Positions 55,826 through 64,000 of a DNA stretch of 64,000 nt are shown piece by piece. The notes under the pieces are model-generated. The model saw nothing but the letters and a program-made list of their open reading frames with translations. It was not told the DNA's origin and made no database searches. Every line of letters begins with the position of its first letter. Position 1 is the stretch's first letter. A program made the position numbers and the translations under genes. This DNA is from an uncultured Aquimarina sp. (GTDB taxonomy: Bacteria > Bacteroidota > Bacteroidia > Flavobacteriales > Flavobacteriaceae). Location of the stretch: the NCBI GenBank assembly GCA_947501475.1, contig CANMWA010000001.1, forward strand, positions 186,001 to 250,000, in the 5' to 3' direction.

Positions 55826-56739
55826 AAGTACTAATCATAGGCTTAGGATCTATTGCTCAAAAACATATACATGTTCTTAGAGAAATTGAGCCTAATGTTG
55901 AAATATATGCATTAAGATCCTCAATAAATTCAAAAAACCAAGAGGGGATTACTGATTTATATACGCTCGAAGAGATTGTTAAATATGATTTTCATTTTGT
56001 GTTGATTTCCAGTCCATCTATAATACATCTTCAAAATATTAGAGATGTATTGTCACTGCAGATACCAATTATGGTCGAAAAACCATTATTTGTTAGTATA
56101 GATCAAATACATGATTTTGAGAAAGAAATAGGGTTTTCTCCATTTATTTATGTAGCATGTAATTTTAGATTTCATCCTTTAATAAAATTTATTAGAAATT
56201 ATTTGAAACAAGAACCTTCAAAAATTAATGAAGTGACAGCGTACTGTGGATCATATTTACCAAATTGGCGCCCTAATCAAGACTACAGACAAGTATATAG
56301 TGCTCGAAATGAATTAGGAGGAGGAGTTCACTTAGATCTTATACATGAACCAGATTATTTGGTTTATTTGTTTGGGCTGCCTATAAAATCGACAAACAAT
56401 CATCGTAAAGTGTCGAATCTAGAAATAGACACGTATGATTCTTCTTATTATTTATTTGAATACGAGAGTTTTCAAGCTCAAATTTGCTTAAATTATTTTA
56501 GAAAAGATACCAAAAGAACATTAGAGATTGTTAGAGAAAAAGACACATTATTAGTCGATTTTATTAAGGGTGAAGTTATTGATTTATCACAGAAAAAACC
56601 CCTCTTTAAGGAAAACGAAAAATCAATATATACAACATATTTAAAGCAGATGGAGTATTTTTTATCTTGCATTAAGAATAAAAAAGCTCCTATGAATTCT
56701 GCAAAAGAGGCAATTGATGTTTTAAAAAGTATTTTATGA
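55822..56739 (+). CDS. ptmF: Gfo/Idh/MocA-family oxidoreductase, PtmF-like
   Basis: 305 residues. The NAD(P)-binding start VLIIGLGSIAQKHIHVL, the MVEKPLF motif near residue 92 (catalytic EKP) and GGGVHLDLIHEPDYL (metal or catalytic His) place it in the Gfo/Idh/MocA family. In Campylobacter a PtmF oxidoreductase is encoded in the same leg/ptm block; its exact reaction is not something I can confirm here. The symbol rests on neighbourhood: legF before and ptmA after, each overlapping by 4 bp. Confidence 0.72.
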   Translation: MKVLIIGLGSIAQKHIHVLREIEPNVEIYALRSSINSKNQEGITDLYTLEEIVKYDFHFVLISSPSIIHLQNIRDVLSLQIPIMVEKPLFVSIDQIHDFEKEIGFSPFIYVACNFRFHPLIKFIRNYLKQEPSKINEVTAYCGSYLPNWRPNQDYRQVYSARNELGGGVHLDLIHEPDYLVYLFGLPIKSTNNHRKVSNLEIDTYDSSYYLFEYESFQAQICLNYFRKDTKRTLEIVREKDTLLVDFIKGEVIDLSQKKPLFKENEKSIYTTYLKQMEYFLSCIKNKKAPMNSAKEAIDVLKSIL

Positions 56740-57473
56740 TTTTAGACAAAAAAATAATTTTAGTTACCGGAGGCAATGGTTTGTTAGGAAAATCATACAT
56801 AGAAGATATTCATAAAAAAGGAGGCATAGCTATTAACCTAGATATTAGCCATAAAACTAATATAGATTTAAATCAAATCCAGTTAGACATTACAGATGAT
56901 AAATCCATTAACAACATGATTCAATTGGTAATGGATACTTATGGAAGAATTGACGGTTTAGTCAATAATGCTTATCCTAGAACAAAAGATTGGGGTAATG
57001 CATTTGAAGATATAATTCCTGAATCATTTAGTAAGAATGTTGATATGCAATTGAGTAGAGTTTTTGCAATTTCAAAACCTGTATTAGAGATTATGAAAAA
57101 TCAAAAATTTGGTTCTTTGGTTCATATAGCTTCAGTATATGGGGTTGTAGGAAATGATTTTACTGTATATGATAATACACCTCTCACATCTCCTGCAGCG
57201 TATTCGGCTATAAAAGGAGGATTGATCAATTTTAGTAGATATATAGCATCATATTTCGGAAAGTATAATGTAAGATCAAATTGTGTTTCTCCAGGAGGTA
57301 TTTTTGATAATCAAAATGAAATTTTTGTCAAACAATACGAATACAAAGTTCCTATGAAACGTATGGGAACCGCAAATGATATAGCTCCTCCTGTATCTTT
57401 TTTACTTTCAGAAGAAGCAAAGTATATAACAGGTCAAAATTTGATTGTAGATGGAGGATGGACAGCAATTTAA
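56736..57473 (+). CDS. ptmA: Short-chain dehydrogenase/reductase, PtmA-like
   Basis: 245 residues. A classical SDR: LVTGGNGLLGKSYIEDI near the start, GLVNNAYPRTKDWG, HIASVYGVVGND with the catalytic Ser region, YSAIKGGLINFSRYIASYFG (Tyr-X3-Lys), and CVSPGGIFDNQ, ending in LIVDGGWTAI. PtmA in Campylobacter is an SDR of the flagellin legionaminic acid locus. The exact substrate is uncertain. It overlaps ptmF by 4 bp and the next gene by 23 bp. Confidence 0.78.
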   Translation: MILDKKIILVTGGNGLLGKSYIEDIHKKGGIAINLDISHKTNIDLNQIQLDITDDKSINNMIQLVMDTYGRIDGLVNNAYPRTKDWGNAFEDIIPESFSKNVDMQLSRVFAISKPVLEIMKNQKFGSLVHIASVYGVVGNDFTVYDNTPLTSPAAYSAIKGGLINFSRYIASYFGKYNVRSNCVSPGGIFDNQNEIFVKQYEYKVPMKRMGTANDIAPPVSFLLSEEAKYITGQNLIVDGGWTAI

Positions 57474-58782
57474 AAGAAAATTAAAAATAAAGAAGCAAGA
57501 CTTTATATTATTGATAACCTCGTTATTGGTTGTCATTTTATATGTAATAGCTAATATAATTAAATATACTCCTCCTTCTTTATTTTTATTTTCGATCACT
57601 GCACTATATCTAAGTGCAATGCCTAAATACTTATTTCACCCTAAAAACTTCTTAATTGGTTTTTATGGCCTATGGTATACAATACCGGTGATGTTTGGAA
57701 AACGTTATGAAGACTATTCTTTTTCTGATGATAGCGTGATATTGTGTTATACCATGCTAATCTCAACGTTTTTGATAGGTTTTATTATTTTTCATTTTAT
57801 TGCTAGAAAAACAAATAACAGTTATAAGCTTTTAGTATTAAGTCCAAAAATACCAATGATTTATGCTCATGTGTTTGGAATCTTACTAATTTTTGTTGCC
57901 ATAATTTTGATTGCAGTCATGAGTCAACATGGGCTTATAGGTTGGTTAAAAAACCCAGGCTTAGCATCGCAAGAAAGAGGAGGCTCTGGACCGGCTATTA
58001 TTCTTTTGATTTTTGCAACAGGATTGGCGTATGTGTCAGGAGGATATTATCTACAGAAATATAGAAAATTGTTTTTTGTATTGTTATTATTTTATCTGTC
58101 ACTATGCTTTTTGACATTTCTATTTTACGTAGGTCGAGGAAAATTAATTATGTATATCGTTTTCTTGTTTTTAATTCCTTTTTTTAGAACAAGACTGAAA
58201 ATAATAACGGTTTTGATTTTTACTTTTCTAGCGCTTAACTTTGCATTAATAGCCTCTTGGTTAAGAGGAACAGCAGGTGAAGGTGTATCTACATTTTATG
58301 AAAAATTTCAGACCACCTTAAACTACTTTGATACTTTTGAAGCATTGAACATACTTGTAGAAAATGAATCACCATCTCTTTTTCAAACTACCTTTTATGC
58401 ATTTAATAAGTTTTTAATACCATATGGGTTTGATAGAAGTTTACCGTATTCAATAAGTATAAAATATACGCCCATTTATTTCCCAGGGTATGGAACCAGA
58501 ACAACAGTTCAGTTTCCTATTGAAGCAGATATGTATTTAAGTGGCTGGTACATTTTAATGATACCATTATTAATTATTTTCTTTCTTCTTATTGCATACC
58601 TATACAGGGTAGCTATTTCAACAATGAATATAGGGATGGTATATGTGTCGGTCTCTGTTTTATTTCTAATGATTAGTCATCTAAGAGGAATGATATTTGA
58701 ATTTTATGATTTTTATATGTTTCCTATATTATTAGTATCATACTTTTTATTAAATCCGGGTAGGAAAATAAATCAATCATAA
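57451..58782 (+). CDS. O-antigen/oligosaccharide repeat-unit polymerase (Wzy-like)
   Basis: 443 residues with about 10-12 membrane helices, starting near residue 18. The pattern of an early periplasmic FGKRYEDYSFSDD stretch, a central GWLKNPGLASQERGGSGPA loop and a late loop with YTPIYFPGYGTRTTVQFP recalls Wzy proteins of O-antigen loci, which are too variable for motif proof. It differs in sequence from the WaaL/Wzy-like protein at 41892. It starts 23 bp inside ptmA, with no better start downstream. Confidence 0.75.
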   Translation: MEDGQQFKRKLKIKKQDFILLITSLLVVILYVIANIIKYTPPSLFLFSITALYLSAMPKYLFHPKNFLIGFYGLWYTIPVMFGKRYEDYSFSDDSVILCYTMLISTFLIGFIIFHFIARKTNNSYKLLVLSPKIPMIYAHVFGILLIFVAIILIAVMSQHGLIGWLKNPGLASQERGGSGPAIILLIFATGLAYVSGGYYLQKYRKLFFVLLLFYLSLCFLTFLFYVGRGKLIMYIVFLFLIPFFRTRLKIITVLIFTFLALNFALIASWLRGTAGEGVSTFYEKFQTTLNYFDTFEALNILVENESPSLFQTTFYAFNKFLIPYGFDRSLPYSISIKYTPIYFPGYGTRTTVQFPIEADMYLSGWYILMIPLLIIFFLLIAYLYRVAISTMNIGMVYVSVSVLFLMISHLRGMIFEFYDFYMFPILLVSYFLLNPGRKINQS

Positions 58783-58791
58783 TATTGATAT

Positions 58792-59922
58792 ATGAATATG
58801 ATTAAAAGTATAGAAATGAAACAATTTAATATACAAGAGTTATATGATCAGGATTTATTTAATAGATACTACCTGCATAAAAATGTGAATTATAAAATTG
58901 AATCTTCATATGGGTTAAAACTTTTTGCTTTAGGAGGTGTACTATTTCTAAAACTTATAATAAGCAAATTTTTGAGAAAAGTAAGTTTTTCTGGAGAAGC
59001 TATATTTATATCTTGGAGTCCATTACATACTCGAAGATCAAAAGATCTTTCAGAAAACTTTAAACTTCTTGAATTTGATAGAACTTCATTTACCAAAAAA
59101 CAATTAGTTTTTTTTTCAAAAGTGTCCATTAAAGATGTGATAAATTTATTTTTCAAGTTAAGAACAAGCAAAGTTAAGAACCTTAAAAACTCGTCGGCTT
59201 ATATCAAAGACAGTTTTTTTTATAGATTTTTATTTGCTGTTGAGTTTTTAGCCTTAAAAGGGCTAATTGATGATGTAGAAAAAGTTTTAATTGCAGGATA
59301 TAATGATAGAACCTCATTAATCATTTCGAGACTATGTCAAGATAGAGATATACACCTTTCAATGCTGCAACATGGAGTTTTAGGAAAAAAAGAAAAATGG
59401 AAACATCTTAAGGCAGATAGGTTTTTTTATATGTATTCTTTTTCCAAAGAATATATACAACATCAAATAACAGTGGATCATTCAACAGAACTGATTTATT
59501 TACCTAAAAAGACCTCTTCAATTACATTAGAAATTTTTAAAAACCCAAAATTCAAAAAGAATATTGCATACGCTACTTCTCCAGCCGATAGTGAGAAAGA
59601 CCTAATAATATTAAGAGAATTAAAAAAAGAACTATTAAAAAAAGAATGTAACTTATTAATATATCCACATCCACTAGAAAAAGAAGAAACGTATAGTGAA
59701 TTTAAAGAAAAAGAATGTGTTTTTGTTACTAGAGAAAGGCATCAAAATATTTTATTTCTTATTTCTCGGTACTCAACCCTGGGAATTGATTATTATGAGC
59801 AAGGAATAACACCTGTTTTTTTAAATTTTGAAAACCATAATATAGATTTTTTAAATACAGATGAGTTTAAAATCTTTGAAAATATGATGAGTTTTAAAAC
59901 TTGGATTAAATTAAACGTTTAA
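58792..59922 (+). CDS. Putative surface-carbohydrate glycosyltransferase (polysialyltransferase-like)
   Basis: 376 residues, no clear signal peptide; one hydrophobic stretch (about 42-62) may touch the membrane. The central LQHGVLGK (His194) and later IYPHPLEKEE (His293, Pro294) recall the QHG and HP segments of capsule polysialyltransferase-like and related GT-B proteins, where the HP motif helps bind the CMP-sugar. Position among the leg genes makes it a candidate legionaminic acid transferase, but this is inference; it could equally be another glycosyltransferase or modifying enzyme. Met3 and Met9 are alternative starts. Confidence 0.55.
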   Translation: MNMIKSIEMKQFNIQELYDQDLFNRYYLHKNVNYKIESSYGLKLFALGGVLFLKLIISKFLRKVSFSGEAIFISWSPLHTRRSKDLSENFKLLEFDRTSFTKKQLVFFSKVSIKDVINLFFKLRTSKVKNLKNSSAYIKDSFFYRFLFAVEFLALKGLIDDVEKVLIAGYNDRTSLIISRLCQDRDIHLSMLQHGVLGKKEKWKHLKADRFFYMYSFSKEYIQHQITVDHSTELIYLPKKTSSITLEIFKNPKFKKNIAYATSPADSEKDLIILRELKKELLKKECNLLIYPHPLEKEETYSEFKEKECVFVTRERHQNILFLISRYSTLGIDYYEQGITPVFLNFENHNIDFLNTDEFKIFENMMSFKTWIKLNV

Positions 59923-59933
59923 GATAATTATAG

Positions 59934-59941
59934 TAGTTTTG
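59934..59941 (+). promoter_or_regulatory. Candidate -7 element before wzx
   Basis: TAGTTTTG matches TAnnTTTG and lies 20 nt before the start codon at 59962. The 39-bp gap before wzx is longer than most in the locus, but no -33 TTG is well placed, so this could be chance. Confidence 0.35.
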
Positions 59942-59961
59942 CGCTCCTGAAAAAAAACCTA

Positions 59962-61230
59962 ATGAGGATAAAAAGTTTTTTAAAAACAACTCTTTTTTAT
60001 GGCATGTCAACAGCAATTAATAAAGGGTTGATGTTAATTGCTATGCCCTTTTTAGGAACTGTTTTAAGTATCGAAGAATATGGTCTATGGGCTTTATCAC
60101 AGATAATTATATCGGTTGGAGCACCAATTTTGTCACTAAATTCAATTTCTGGTATTATTAGAGAGGGGGTCGAAAACCCAAAAGAGGGATATTCTTCTTT
60201 TATCAAGTATTCTAAGTTAGTGCTTTTGATCACTATAATAGTTGGATTAGCATTGACTTTTTTTTCACGCACATGGTTATGGTATACTATTATTCTAATC
60301 ATAATTGAATCTTTTCAGAACAACCTTTTGGGCTGGTATCGTTCGATAGATAAGCATATAAATTATTTTTTAACCATTCTTTTAAAGTTGATTGCTTTGA
60401 TTGGTTCTATTCTTCTAATTAGATCTGAGCCTAGCATAGATCGACTATTGTATTATCAGGTAGTATTAGGAGGAGCATTTATTATTCCATTTTATATGAG
60501 AGAGTTGTTTTATAGCTCTTTTAATACAATCCCTATCGCATTTAAAAAAACCTTGATTTTTTCAACATTATTAATTCCACACGGGATAGCACAATGGATT
60601 ATGAGTGGTTCAGATAGGCTTATTATTAAATATTTGCTTAATGATCTCGAGTTAGGAAAATATAGTTTGGCGTATACTTTGGCTATGGTTTTGATGATTG
60701 TTAATAGTGGGTTTGCACTTACCATTCCAAACTTTATATTAAAAAATTATGAAGAGTGGGTAGTTGGTAATAAAAAGGTAAAAATCTTGTTTTTGTATAG
60801 CTTGGTAACCATTGCAATAAACTTACTTTTGATTTTTTCTGTAGACTTTTTCAGAAAATATATACCATTGTTAAATGAGGTAGACGTAGATGTCAAAAAA
60901 ATAATGACATGGCTGATAAACGCTATTTATTTATTAGGAGTATATTTTTTTTATGTGAATATACTTTTTTATCATAGAAAAGCAAAAATAGTATCTACTA
61001 TTACCTTACTAACAGCAGTTATAAACTTGATCGGGACATATATTTTTGTAAAAAAAATAGGGATATATGGTGCTGCAATTACTACTTTTGCATCATACTT
61101 AATCTATTTGTCTTTATTTGTTTATCAAAGCTTTAAGATTGAAAAAAGAATATATAAATATCTTAAAATAGAATTAACATTAATTTTATTAACATTAATA
61201 CTGAATTTTTCAGTGTTATTTTTCATATAA
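59962..61230 (+). CDS. Polysaccharide repeat-unit flippase (Wzx-like, MATE/MOP superfamily)
   Basis: 422 residues with about 12 membrane helices. The start (GMSTAINKGLMLIAMPFLGTVLSIEEYGLWALSQIIISV) is typical of Wzx-like oligosaccharide flippases, which move the undecaprenyl-linked repeat unit across the inner membrane. The later SGSDRLIIKYLLNDLELGKYSLAYTLA block is also typical. Only one such flippase is in the window. The next gene begins 6 bp downstream. Confidence 0.9.
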   Translation: MRIKSFLKTTLFYGMSTAINKGLMLIAMPFLGTVLSIEEYGLWALSQIIISVGAPILSLNSISGIIREGVENPKEGYSSFIKYSKLVLLITIIVGLALTFFSRTWLWYTIILIIIESFQNNLLGWYRSIDKHINYFLTILLKLIALIGSILLIRSEPSIDRLLYYQVVLGGAFIIPFYMRELFYSSFNTIPIAFKKTLIFSTLLIPHGIAQWIMSGSDRLIIKYLLNDLELGKYSLAYTLAMVLMIVNSGFALTIPNFILKNYEEWVVGNKKVKILFLYSLVTIAINLLLIFSVDFFRKYIPLLNEVDVDVKKIMTWLINAIYLLGVYFFYVNILFYHRKAKIVSTITLLTAVINLIGTYIFVKKIGIYGAAITTFASYLIYLSLFVYQSFKIEKRIYKYLKIELTLILLTLILNFSVLFFI

Positions 61231-61236
61231 CTCTTC

Positions 61237-62376
61237 ATGTATACGGTAAATACATTAAACAGAAAGCAGCAAATTAAAAAGCTTTTTCGATTTTTCACAA
61301 TGTATGGTTTTTCCAGAACTTATATAAAGACAATGGGGAGATTACGATATAATAATATTATAAAAATACCATTAACAGTTTTAAAAAAAAACAGAAAAAA
61401 TATTGCTATAATTGGATGTGGTCAGTTTGCCTTTGCAACGATAGGTTTTTTTTTAAGGAAAAAATTTGGCAAATGTATTTATGGGGTTTTTGATATCAAC
61501 CAAAATAATGCGACCTCCTTCATTCAATATTATGGAGGTAAAGTATTTAATGACATAGAAGAGTTAATACATAATAATAATGTTAAAACTGTATACATAG
61601 CCTCAAATCATTCTACACATACAGAATACGCAATAAAAGCATTACAAGCAGGAAAAACAGTATACCTAGAAAAACCAATAAGTGTTACTAATGAGCAATT
61701 TAATGACCTTATGGTACATTATGTCAAGGATAAACTATTTGTAGGATACAATAGACCATTTTCTCCAGCGATAAAAACAATTGTATCACATGTAAATACA
61801 TCAAAAAGAACCCCGCTTACACTTAATTGTTTTATAAGCGGACATATGATTCCTGAGGATAATTGGTATAGAAACCCAGAAGAAGGAACTAGAGTATGTG
61901 GAAACATCGGACATTGGATTGATTTAGCAATACACCTTTTAAATCAAATAGGTTTGCCAGAAGAACTTACGATTTCTATTCAGGCTAGCTCAAATAAAGA
62001 AATAGATGATAATTTAACTATTACATTTGTTTCAGAAAAAGAAGATTTAATCACAATAGTTTTAACATCTCGAACAGAACCTTTTGAAGGGATTAATGAA
62101 ACCATTAATTTTCAGCATAATAATGTCATTGCTAAAATTGATGATTATAGAAGAATGACATTATGGAAATCGGATACATTAATAAAAAAGAGGTACTTTA
62201 GGAAAGATGTTGGGCATAAAAACGCAATCACACAACCATTTAGTAAAAAGAATCATAGAGATTTCAATGAAATTAAGATTTCAACTAGATTAATGTTGGA
62301 TATAAAAGAAGCAGTGCTTAAAAATCAAAAAGAGTTTATATTTAGAATCAATGAAGCAAATCATACAAGACCTTAA
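61237..62376 (+). CDS. Gfo/Idh/MocA-family oxidoreductase
   Basis: 379 residues. An N-terminal extension of about 50 basic residues precedes the NAD-binding IAIIGCGQFAFATIGFF. The family's EKPIS motif follows KTVYLEKPISV, with GYNRPFSPAIK and GTRVCGNIGHWIDLAIHLL later in the substrate domain. The extension resembles the linker region of bi-domain oxidoreductases, suggesting it descends from the second half of such a protein. Substrate is unknown; it may act on a nucleotide sugar or an intermediate. Its end overlaps the next gene by 26 bp. Confidence 0.82.
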   Translation: MYTVNTLNRKQQIKKLFRFFTMYGFSRTYIKTMGRLRYNNIIKIPLTVLKKNRKNIAIIGCGQFAFATIGFFLRKKFGKCIYGVFDINQNNATSFIQYYGGKVFNDIEELIHNNNVKTVYIASNHSTHTEYAIKALQAGKTVYLEKPISVTNEQFNDLMVHYVKDKLFVGYNRPFSPAIKTIVSHVNTSKRTPLTLNCFISGHMIPEDNWYRNPEEGTRVCGNIGHWIDLAIHLLNQIGLPEELTISIQASSNKEIDDNLTITFVSEKEDLITIVLTSRTEPFEGINETINFQHNNVIAKIDDYRRMTLWKSDTLIKKRYFRKDVGHKNAITQPFSKKNHRDFNEIKISTRLMLDIKEAVLKNQKEFIFRINEANHTRP

Positions 62377-64000
62377 AAACGGAGAAACCATATTAGAAGA
62401 AGTACCGGTACCAATGATAAAATCGGGACACGTACTGATCAAAACAACAAAATCATTGGTTTCATTAGGAACAGAAAGAATGCTGGTAGAATTTGGGAAG
62501 GCAAACTTTATTCAAAAAGCACGCCAACAACCAGACAAGGTAAAAATGGTTTTGGATAAAGTAAAAACAGATGGCCTTAAACCAACTATGGATGCTGTTT
62601 TTAATAAACTCAATCAACCACTACCATTGGGGTATTGTAATGTAGGAGAGGTAGTAGCTGTAGGTAGAGGAGTTACAGAATTCAAAGTGGGCGATCGTGT
62701 AGCTTCTAATGGCAATCATGTAGAATATGTAAATGTTCCTAAAAATTTAGTAGCTAAAATTCCTGATAATGTAACAGACGAAGAAGCGGCTTTTACGGTA
62801 ATTGGCTCAATTGGTTTACAAGGCATACGATTACTAAATCCAACTTTTGGAGAGACCATAGTTGTTGTAGGATTAGGACTAATAGGCCTAGTAACAGCAG
62901 AGCTATTACTTGCTAATGGCTGTAATGTGATTGGTTTCGATTTTGATCCAGAAAAAGTAAAAATTGCCAAAGAAAAAGGAATTATTGCTATAAATCCAGC
63001 CGAAGGTACAGATCAGGTAAAATTTGTAGAATCATATACCAATGGGATTGGTGCTGATGGTGTACTTATTACTGCATCCAATAAGAGTAATGAGATTATC
63101 TCACAGTCTGCAAATATGTGTAGAAAACGAGGTAGAGTAATCCTAGTTGGTGTAATAGGCTTGGATATAAGTAGAGCTGATTTCTATGAAAAAGAAATTT
63201 CTTTTCAGGTATCATGCTCATATGGGCCAGGAAGATATGATGAAGAGTACGAACAAAAAGGAAACGATTACCCTATTGGATATGTTCGCTGGACAGAGAA
63301 AAGAAACTTCGAAGCCATACTAACAGCCATCTCAAAAGGAACACTAGACGTAAAACCACTGATTACAGAGCGGATTCCTCTACAGGATTATAAAAAGATC
63401 TATGGTGATATGAAAAACTCAAGATCAATTGCTTCAATTCTTGAGTATGATATTACAGAAGAGATTACAGCTACAGTAGCGATTTCGCAAAAATCTTTTG
63501 AAGGTAAAAAAGGAGTTATCGGTATTGTTGGCGCAGGAAACTTTACAAGTTCGACAATACTTCCTAATCTTAAAAAGCTAAACGCACACACAAAATATAT
63601 AGCAAGTTCTGGAGGGTTGTCTTCTACAATTATGGCCAAACGCCACAATATTGCTAATTCAACATCAAACTACAAAGAAATTTTAGATGATAATGAAGTT
63701 GATCTAGTATTTATTACCACCCAGCATCATATGCATGCATCAATGGTTTTAGAAAGTATCAAAGCCCAAAAAAGCGTTTTTGTAGAAAAACCACTAGCAC
63801 TCACAAATGAAGAATTAGAAGATATTATTGCCGAATATAATACTCAAAATGTAAATGTTTCTGTTGGATTTAATAGGCGATTCGCTCCTTTGGCTAAAAA
63901 GATGAAAAAACTAATGGGTAATGATAACACACCAATAAATATTGTAGCAACCATGAATGCTGGTTTTATTCCGGCAGATGTTTGGGTGCATGATATGGAA
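62351..64000 (+). CDS. Bi-domain oxidoreductase: alcohol dehydrogenase-like plus Gfo/Idh/MocA domain (3' end outside window)
   Basis: 550 codons from ATG 62351 to the window edge with no stop. The first half (about 1-370) is a medium-chain, zinc-alcohol-dehydrogenase-like protein: LVSLGTERMLVEFGK, GYCNVGEVVAVG, VASNGNHVEYVNVP and the Rossmann VVVGLGLIGLVTAELL. The second half (from about 395) is a Gfo/Idh/MocA domain: GIVGAGNFTSSTILPNL, FITTQHHMHA, VFVEKPLALTNEEL, VGFNRRFAPLAKKM. Bi-domain oxidoreductases of this kind are common in Bacteroidota and Proteobacteria polysaccharide loci. Substrate unknown. It starts inside the previous gene, showing coupling, and the locus clearly continues beyond the window. 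Confidence 0.9.
   Translation, partial: MKQIIQDLKNGETILEEVPVPMIKSGHVLIKTTKSLVSLGTERMLVEFGKANFIQKARQQPDKVKMVLDKVKTDGLKPTMDAVFNKLNQPLPLGYCNVGEVVAVGRGVTEFKVGDRVASNGNHVEYVNVPKNLVAKIPDNVTDEEAAFTVIGSIGLQGIRLLNPTFGETIVVVGLGLIGLVTAELLLANGCNVIGFDFDPEKVKIAKEKGIIAINPAEGTDQVKFVESYTNGIGADGVLITASNKSNEIISQSANMCRKRGRVILVGVIGLDISRADFYEKEISFQVSCSYGPGRYDEEYEQKGNDYPIGYVRWTEKRNFEAILTAISKGTLDVKPLITERIPLQDYKKIYGDMKNSRSIASILEYDITEEITATVAISQKSFEGKKGVIGIVGAGNFTSSTILPNLKKLNAHTKYIASSGGLSSTIMAKRHNIANSTSNYKEILDDNEVDLVFITTQHHMHASMVLESIKAQKSVFVEKPLALTNEELEDIIAEYNTQNVNVSVGFNRRFAPLAKKMKKLMGNDNTPINIVATMNAGFIPADVWVHDME

Noticed and set aside
36123..64000. Mobile island or prophage
   Set aside because: No integrase, transposase or attachment site was seen; the gene set is a normal polysaccharide locus, though the locus as a whole may have been acquired by recombination.

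Overview
The window reads as the chromosome of a member of the Bacteroidota, most likely a marine Flavobacteriaceae species (Aquimarina-like is a guess, not shown). The signs are type IX secretion sorting domains, PorP/SprF proteins, SprB-like repeats, a DUF4837-type lipoprotein, TAnnTTTG promoter elements, weak Shine-Dalgarno signals and AT-rich DNA. No tRNA, rRNA, CRISPR array, integrase or insertion sequence was recognised.

Region 1 (1-21723, + strand) is a cell-surface locus. It holds the end of a protein with a type B sorting domain, a PorP/SprF protein fused to a repetitive coiled coil and two SPOR-like domains, a giant secreted protein of about 3811 residues with a type B sorting domain, a second PorP/SprF protein and, after a terminator, a 1701-residue paralogue of the giant protein that ends in a type A sorting domain. 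Each type B protein is followed by a PorP/SprF gene, and the type A protein is not.

Region 2 (21785-36014) is mostly housekeeping. A DoxX-like gene and holB lie on the minus strand. Then come pgk, a LysM lytic transglycosylase, a DUF4837-like lipoprotein and tex, with tatA on the minus strand. A tight four-gene run follows: an M23 peptidase, a GH3-like enzyme, a conserved protein with nucleosidase-like motifs, and a Wzz-like protein.

Region 3 (36123-64000, + strand, running off the right edge) is an O-antigen or capsule locus. It encodes dTDP-rhamnose synthesis (rfbB, A, C, D), UDP-ManNAcA synthesis (wecB, wecC), a WecE-type transaminase for dTDP-Fuc4N, and a complete set for CMP-legionaminic acid (legB, legC, legH, legI, legG, ptmE, legF, ptmF, ptmA). 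Ptm genes suggest the GDP-linked Campylobacter route. The leg genes are split by a block with a GtrB-like glycosyltransferase, wecE and two tandem paralogous membrane proteins that look like GT-C glycosyltransferases. The locus also has two Wzy/WaaL-like proteins, a Wzx flippase, a candidate nonulosonate transferase and Gfo/Idh/MocA oxidoreductases. No initiating phosphoglycosyltransferase is seen, so the locus probably continues past position 64000.
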